In this document: piece by piece, positions 61,051 through 64,000 of the stretch
Layout of the letters: the number at the start of each line of letters is the position of its first letter
Position numbering within the stretch: the first letter of the stretch is position 1
Assembly: GCF_963666675.1 (NCBI RefSeq)
Contig: NZ_OY762929.1
Coordinates: forward strand, 2,604,001 to 2,668,000
DNA from: an uncultured Desulfobacter sp.
GTDB taxonomy: Bacteria > Desulfobacterota > Desulfobacteria > Desulfobacterales > Desulfobacteraceae
Direction of reading: 5' to 3'
DNA length: 64,000 nucleotides
Translations under genes and position numbers: made by a program
The notes under the pieces: generated by a model
What the model was told of the DNA's origin: nothing
Databases searched by the model: none
Seen by the model: the letters and a program-made list of their open reading frames with translations, nothing else

Positions 61051-61096
61051 CGAGAAATCCTTAGCGTATATTTACGCGCGAATATGGGTGGTACCC

Positions 61097-61144
61097 TCAT
61101 ATTCGTTATATATTGTGGCGTTGTAGCTGTTTTTGGGCTGAAGC
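61097..61144 (-). repeat. Displaced 48-bp fragment of the Rhs gene
   Basis: These 48 bases are identical to 63728-63775, inside the Rhs gene, and lie in the same orientation; in frame they read LQPKNSYNATIYNEYD. The match starts exactly at the transposon end. It is the trace of a second, partly lost Rhs gene behind the first, as seen at loci with orphan toxin tips. Confidence 0.8.
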
Positions 61145-61229
61145 TTGTAGGTATTATTAGTAAGGACTTTCCTTAGGCCAGACAAAAAAACTTATATTTC
61201 AAGACCCTTGGCTTTCCTTCAATTCCAAT

Positions 61230-61466
61230 TCACATTATTTGAAGAACAATAATCAATAATAATAGTGTAATTTGAATTACGCCACCCCAATAATATTTTG
61301 TTCTCCAGGGCGAAATAATCATATAGTAAACGGCTTTATTCTTTTTGTTTTGAAGAGGCTGTTCATTCTTTGTGTCTCGAATTTCATTTTGAAAGCCCTT
61401 GGCAATAAAATACAATTCAAATGAAAACAAAACCAAACCCAAAACAGTATGCAAGTTGTTTTTCAT
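61230..61466 (-). CDS. Small membrane protein, candidate Rhs immunity protein
   Basis: A 78-residue protein with two hydrophobic segments, VLGLVLFSFELYFIAKGF near the start and GGVIQITLLLLIIVLQIM at the end, and a polar linker. It begins 13 bp after the Rhs stop on the same strand, the standard place for the immunity gene of an Rhs toxin. The membrane character suggests the toxin acts at or crosses the membrane, but that is inference. No family recognised. It resembles, in layout only, the small passenger protein of the Tn3 element. Confidence 0.55.
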   Translation of the reverse strand: MKNNLHTVLGLVLFSFELYFIAKGFQNEIRDTKNEQPLQNKKNKAVYYMIISPWRTKYYWGGVIQITLLLLIIVLQIM

Positions 61467-61479
61467 GTAATTATACCTT

Positions 61480-64000
61480 TTATTTCGAATAAACGGATCG
61501 CATCATATTTGTGTTAGGCTTATTCGGATAAAGCACAAATCCTCCAGAAGCATTACTTGAGTTTAGATTAAATCCTTCCCAAGCTCTTGTTATATTGGTG
61601 TTATCAATAGCACCTTTTATGCTTAAACCCGCCTCCACAATATCAAAAAAAGTACCGATTCCTTTGATCGCATTTGAATTGTAATAATCTCCAAGGGATG
61701 AATATTTCATCTCTTGCGAAACTAAAAGTCCAGTAATAGATCTTTCGAAACTACCGCTATCAGGAATTACAAAGTTACCTCCATCAATATATGTGCCCAT
61801 CAACTCTTTACCCCAAACGACACCGAGGATGTCATAAGCTCTATCAAGAGGGCTAAGTTCCATAGCAACTTGCATCTGTACTCGATTAGCCTCCAAAGCC
61901 ACGGACCAAACCCGATTTCCTAATGTAACGGGATCTTCAGGCAACTGAGCAGGCGTTAAATGTTCCGCAAAATGTGTGGCTGACTGAATTCCCAAATATG
62001 AAACACCCAATGCGATCCCCTTAGCTAACAGGATTCCTCCGGCAATGCCAAAACCACCCGCTAAAATCTTTCCTTCAGGATCATTAAAGTTGATGGGGTT
62101 ATTGAGGACGTACGTATAAAAATTAACCCCAGCCTCAAACCCCAGCGGATCTTCACCCAAAAACCTCCCGATCTTAGGATCATAATACCGTGCCCGGTAA
62201 TAATACATCCCGGTTTCAGGATCAAGTTCCCTTCCGGTGTAGCCCAGATCGTTCGAACCGGTGCCGGCGGTGTTGATTATCTCTCCGAACGGTGCGTACA
62301 TAACGGTTTCGATTTCATCCCCGTTGTGCCCGGTAAGCCCCGTAACCGACTGGAGATGGTCATGATGGAAGGTGAAATTTGTTTTATCCCCCTGGGCATC
62401 ATAGTCGTAGCCGTTGACGATCTCGTCCACCACCACGCCGCGCAGGTAGCTGGACTTGGGGTTAAACTGAGTGGACTGGCCGTTGGTGTATACCATTTCA
62501 ATGCTTTCGCCCTCAAGATAATAGCGGCGGGGATCTCCGTCGGCAAGGTCTTTGGCGGTGCGGTAGCCGTCTGCATTGTAATAAGACGATGACAGCGGCT
62601 CGGCATTTTCCCCGTACTGAACCGCTGTCATGCGGTTTCTTTGGTCGTAATCAAAGGACATCTGAAGCCGGCCGCTGCCGTCGCGTTTTTCAATACAATT
62701 TCCGTTGTCGTCATAGACAAAGCTGTAAACAAGGGGGCCTGTTTCACTGTCTTGGCGCACCTCGTCCAGCCGGTTGCCGGCGTTGTTGTAAAGATAGTAC
62801 AGGGTGCCTTCAGCCGTTGTCAGGGTCAACCGGTTGCCCACGCCGTCGTAGGTGTAGGTTCTGTCATCGGCCGTGCCGGGATAGTCGGCCCCGGTCAGGC
62901 GGTAAAGGGCGTCGTAAGTATAGGTGATGGTCCCTGACGCATCGGTGGCCGTCAGGATGTTGCCGATGTTGTCATGGGTGTAAGTGACGGTATGGCTGTA
63001 CTTGTCCCCGGCGCTGGTATTTTTCAGTTGGGTGAGGCGGTTGTCGTCATCATATTTATAAGAAGTTTTGGCCTGGTTGGACAGGATGCGGTCCAGCAGG
63101 CGTCCGGCCGGGTCATAGTGGTAGGAGGCCTGGAGGTAGTTTTGATTGCGCATGGCCACCAGGCGGTTGGCAGAATCGTACTGGTATTCGGTGATGTCAC
63201 CTTCATAGCCGGTTTTGGTCCGGATGTTGCCCACGGCATCATAATCCCAAGACATGTTTTTTGCCCCCACCCCGAACCGGAAATCATTTCTGGCTGTCGG
63301 CCGGTGGAGATCGTCAAAGGAGCGCATGAGAATATCATACTGGTTTGTATGGACAAAATTGTCGACCGAAGAAAAGCTCGGATCACCGTAGGAATTATAA
63401 TCATACCGGATGGTAATGTCGTCATCGGTCAGATCAACAGTCTTGATCCGGTTCAATTCATCATAGGTATATTCGGTCACCCGGCCGGTGCGGTCGGTTT
63501 GGGAGAGCCTGTTGCCGGCCTCGTCATAGGTAAAGCTGGTGGTCTTGTCTTCCGGGGTTTCATGAATGGGGTCAATCACCTGCCGCAACCGTCCCAGACC
63601 ATCATAGACAAAGGTGGTGGTGCGGCCTTCGGCATCGGTGACGCCGGTCATGTTACCCAGAAGATCGTAGGTATAACGGGTTTCACCGTCGCGGGCATCC
63701 ACGGTCTTTTCCAGCCGGTTGAATTCGTCATATTCGTTATATATTGTGGCGTTGTAGCTGTTTTTGGGCTGAAGCCCTGCCAGGGCATTGGCATCGGTCA
63801 GGTGGGTGAGGTTGCCGTTGTTGTCGTATTCATAATGGGTTTCAAATCCCAGTGGTGTGATGTCTTTGGTTTTGCGTCCCAATGCATCATATTCAAAGGC
63901 GGTTATGTTCCCGTTGGCATTAATGGATTGTACCACCCGGCCCGCCAGGTCATAGACCGTTTCGGTCCGGTTACCGTTGGCGTCGATGATTGCGGTCTGC
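61480..64000 (-). CDS. Rhs/YD-repeat protein with unknown C-terminal domain (runs off right edge)
   Basis: At least 840 codons are in view and the frame is open to the right edge, so the N-terminus is missing. The body is a long run of YD repeats (for example YTYDLLGNMTGVTDAEGRTT). The core ends with the usual YYRARYYDPKIGRFLGEDPL, then NFYTYVLNNPINFNDPEGK. After that point about 170 residues form a variable tip that begins with a Gly/Ala/Leu-rich, membrane-like stretch and has no motif I recognise. Such tips are toxins delivered to other cells. The protein sits on the surface or is secreted. A candidate immunity gene follows at once. Confidence 0.9.
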   Translation of the reverse strand, partial: QTAIIDANGNRTETVYDLAGRVVQSINANGNITAFEYDALGRKTKDITPLGFETHYEYDNNGNLTHLTDANALAGLQPKNSYNATIYNEYDEFNRLEKTVDARDGETRYTYDLLGNMTGVTDAEGRTTTFVYDGLGRLRQVIDPIHETPEDKTTSFTYDEAGNRLSQTDRTGRVTEYTYDELNRIKTVDLTDDDITIRYDYNSYGDPSFSSVDNFVHTNQYDILMRSFDDLHRPTARNDFRFGVGAKNMSWDYDAVGNIRTKTGYEGDITEYQYDSANRLVAMRNQNYLQASYHYDPAGRLLDRILSNQAKTSYKYDDDNRLTQLKNTSAGDKYSHTVTYTHDNIGNILTATDASGTITYTYDALYRLTGADYPGTADDRTYTYDGVGNRLTLTTAEGTLYYLYNNAGNRLDEVRQDSETGPLVYSFVYDDNGNCIEKRDGSGRLQMSFDYDQRNRMTAVQYGENAEPLSSSYYNADGYRTAKDLADGDPRRYYLEGESIEMVYTNGQSTQFNPKSSYLRGVVVDEIVNGYDYDAQGDKTNFTFHHDHLQSVTGLTGHNGDEIETVMYAPFGEIINTAGTGSNDLGYTGRELDPETGMYYYRARYYDPKIGRFLGEDPLGFEAGVNFYTYVLNNPINFNDPEGKILAGGFGIAGGILLAKGIALGVSYLGIQSATHFAEHLTPAQLPEDPVTLGNRVWSVALEANRVQMQVAMELSPLDRAYDILGVVWGKELMGTYIDGGNFVIPDSGSFERSITGLLVSQEMKYSSLGDYYNSNAIKGIGTFFDIVEAGLSIKGAIDNTNITRAWEGFNLNSSNASGGFVLYPNKPNTNMMRSVYSK

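Larger units (their letters stand above)
56532..61096. mobile_element. Tn3-family transposon with passenger DNA
   Basis: The element is 4,565 bp. Its ends are unusually long inverted repeats: 73 bp at 56532-56604 and 61024-61096, identical at 68 positions, both beginning GGGTACC. Inside are tnpA, a divergent resolvase gene with a candidate res site, and about 700 bp of passenger sequence holding a broken toxin-like tail and a small membrane protein. The right end abuts an Rhs gene fragment (61097-61144). The five bases next to each end do not match (TATAA left, TCATA right), so a rearrangement followed insertion. Confidence 0.88.

Overview
The gene set and codon style suggest a Gram-negative, sulfate-reducer-like deltaproteobacterium (Desulfobacterota, possibly Desulfobacteraceae). 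This is inferred from core genes with mixed deltaproteobacterial flavour (citramalate synthase, LarB, hybrid kinases, guanidine/urea carboxylase cluster) and from heavy loading with insertion elements; no 16S or other marker gene is present to fix it.

Layout. (1) 1-14.4 kb is an accessory region. It holds a partial IS66 element that cuts a GNAT gene, a three-gene Mu/Tn7-like transposon (zinc ribbon, DDE transposase, AAA ATPase), and a run of small AT-rich genes, all on the minus strand and separated by imperfect palindromes that look like integron attC sites. The cassettes include a LysE-type exporter (interrupted by an IS4 element with a clean 7-bp target duplication), a low-molecular-weight tyrosine phosphatase, unknown membrane proteins, a GNAT enzyme and an Mrr-like nuclease. 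A phage-type divergent XRE/Cro-like switch with two symmetric operators, a few unknown genes, an Excalibur-domain protein and a lone HicB follow. (2) 14.4-24.7 kb is one minus-strand operon for uptake and breakdown of guanidine or urea: ABC transporter, NikR-like regulator, two DUF1989 proteins (the carboxyguanidine deiminase type), a biotin-dependent carboxylase and allophanate hydrolase. (3) 25.3-32.3 kb is housekeeping: valS, nadC, a response-regulator diguanylate cyclase and lepA, with a 136-bp palindromic repeat between valS and nadC. (4) 32.5-38.2 kb is the branched-chain amino acid operon ilvD-ilvB-ilvN-cimA, read leftward from a leader peptide rich in Ile/Val codons followed by an attenuator. 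(5) 38.4-47.9 kb carries a hybrid histidine kinase with a response regulator-TPR protein, larB, an actin-like ATPase, a nuclease/phosphatase-fold protein, cmoA-cmoB and a histidine phosphatase. (6) 48.2-55.8 kb has a fused MrfA-MrfB type helicase-exonuclease, a HipBA toxin-antitoxin pair, a sirtuin with a small membrane protein and a sodium/solute symporter. (7) 56.5-64 kb is a Tn3-family transposon carrying a broken toxin-like tail and a small membrane protein, inserted against a displaced fragment of an Rhs gene; a large Rhs protein with an unrecognised C-terminal domain and a candidate immunity protein runs off the right edge.

How parts work together. The operon in (2) should import a nitrogen compound, carboxylate it, deiminate it and hydrolyse allophanate to ammonia and CO2. 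The operon in (4) makes 2-oxobutanoate precursors through citramalate as well as the shared Ile/Val steps, with feedback through attenuation. Regions 1 and 7 are mobile and conflict-related DNA flanking an otherwise stable chromosome segment. No rRNA, tRNA or CRISPR array was recognised.
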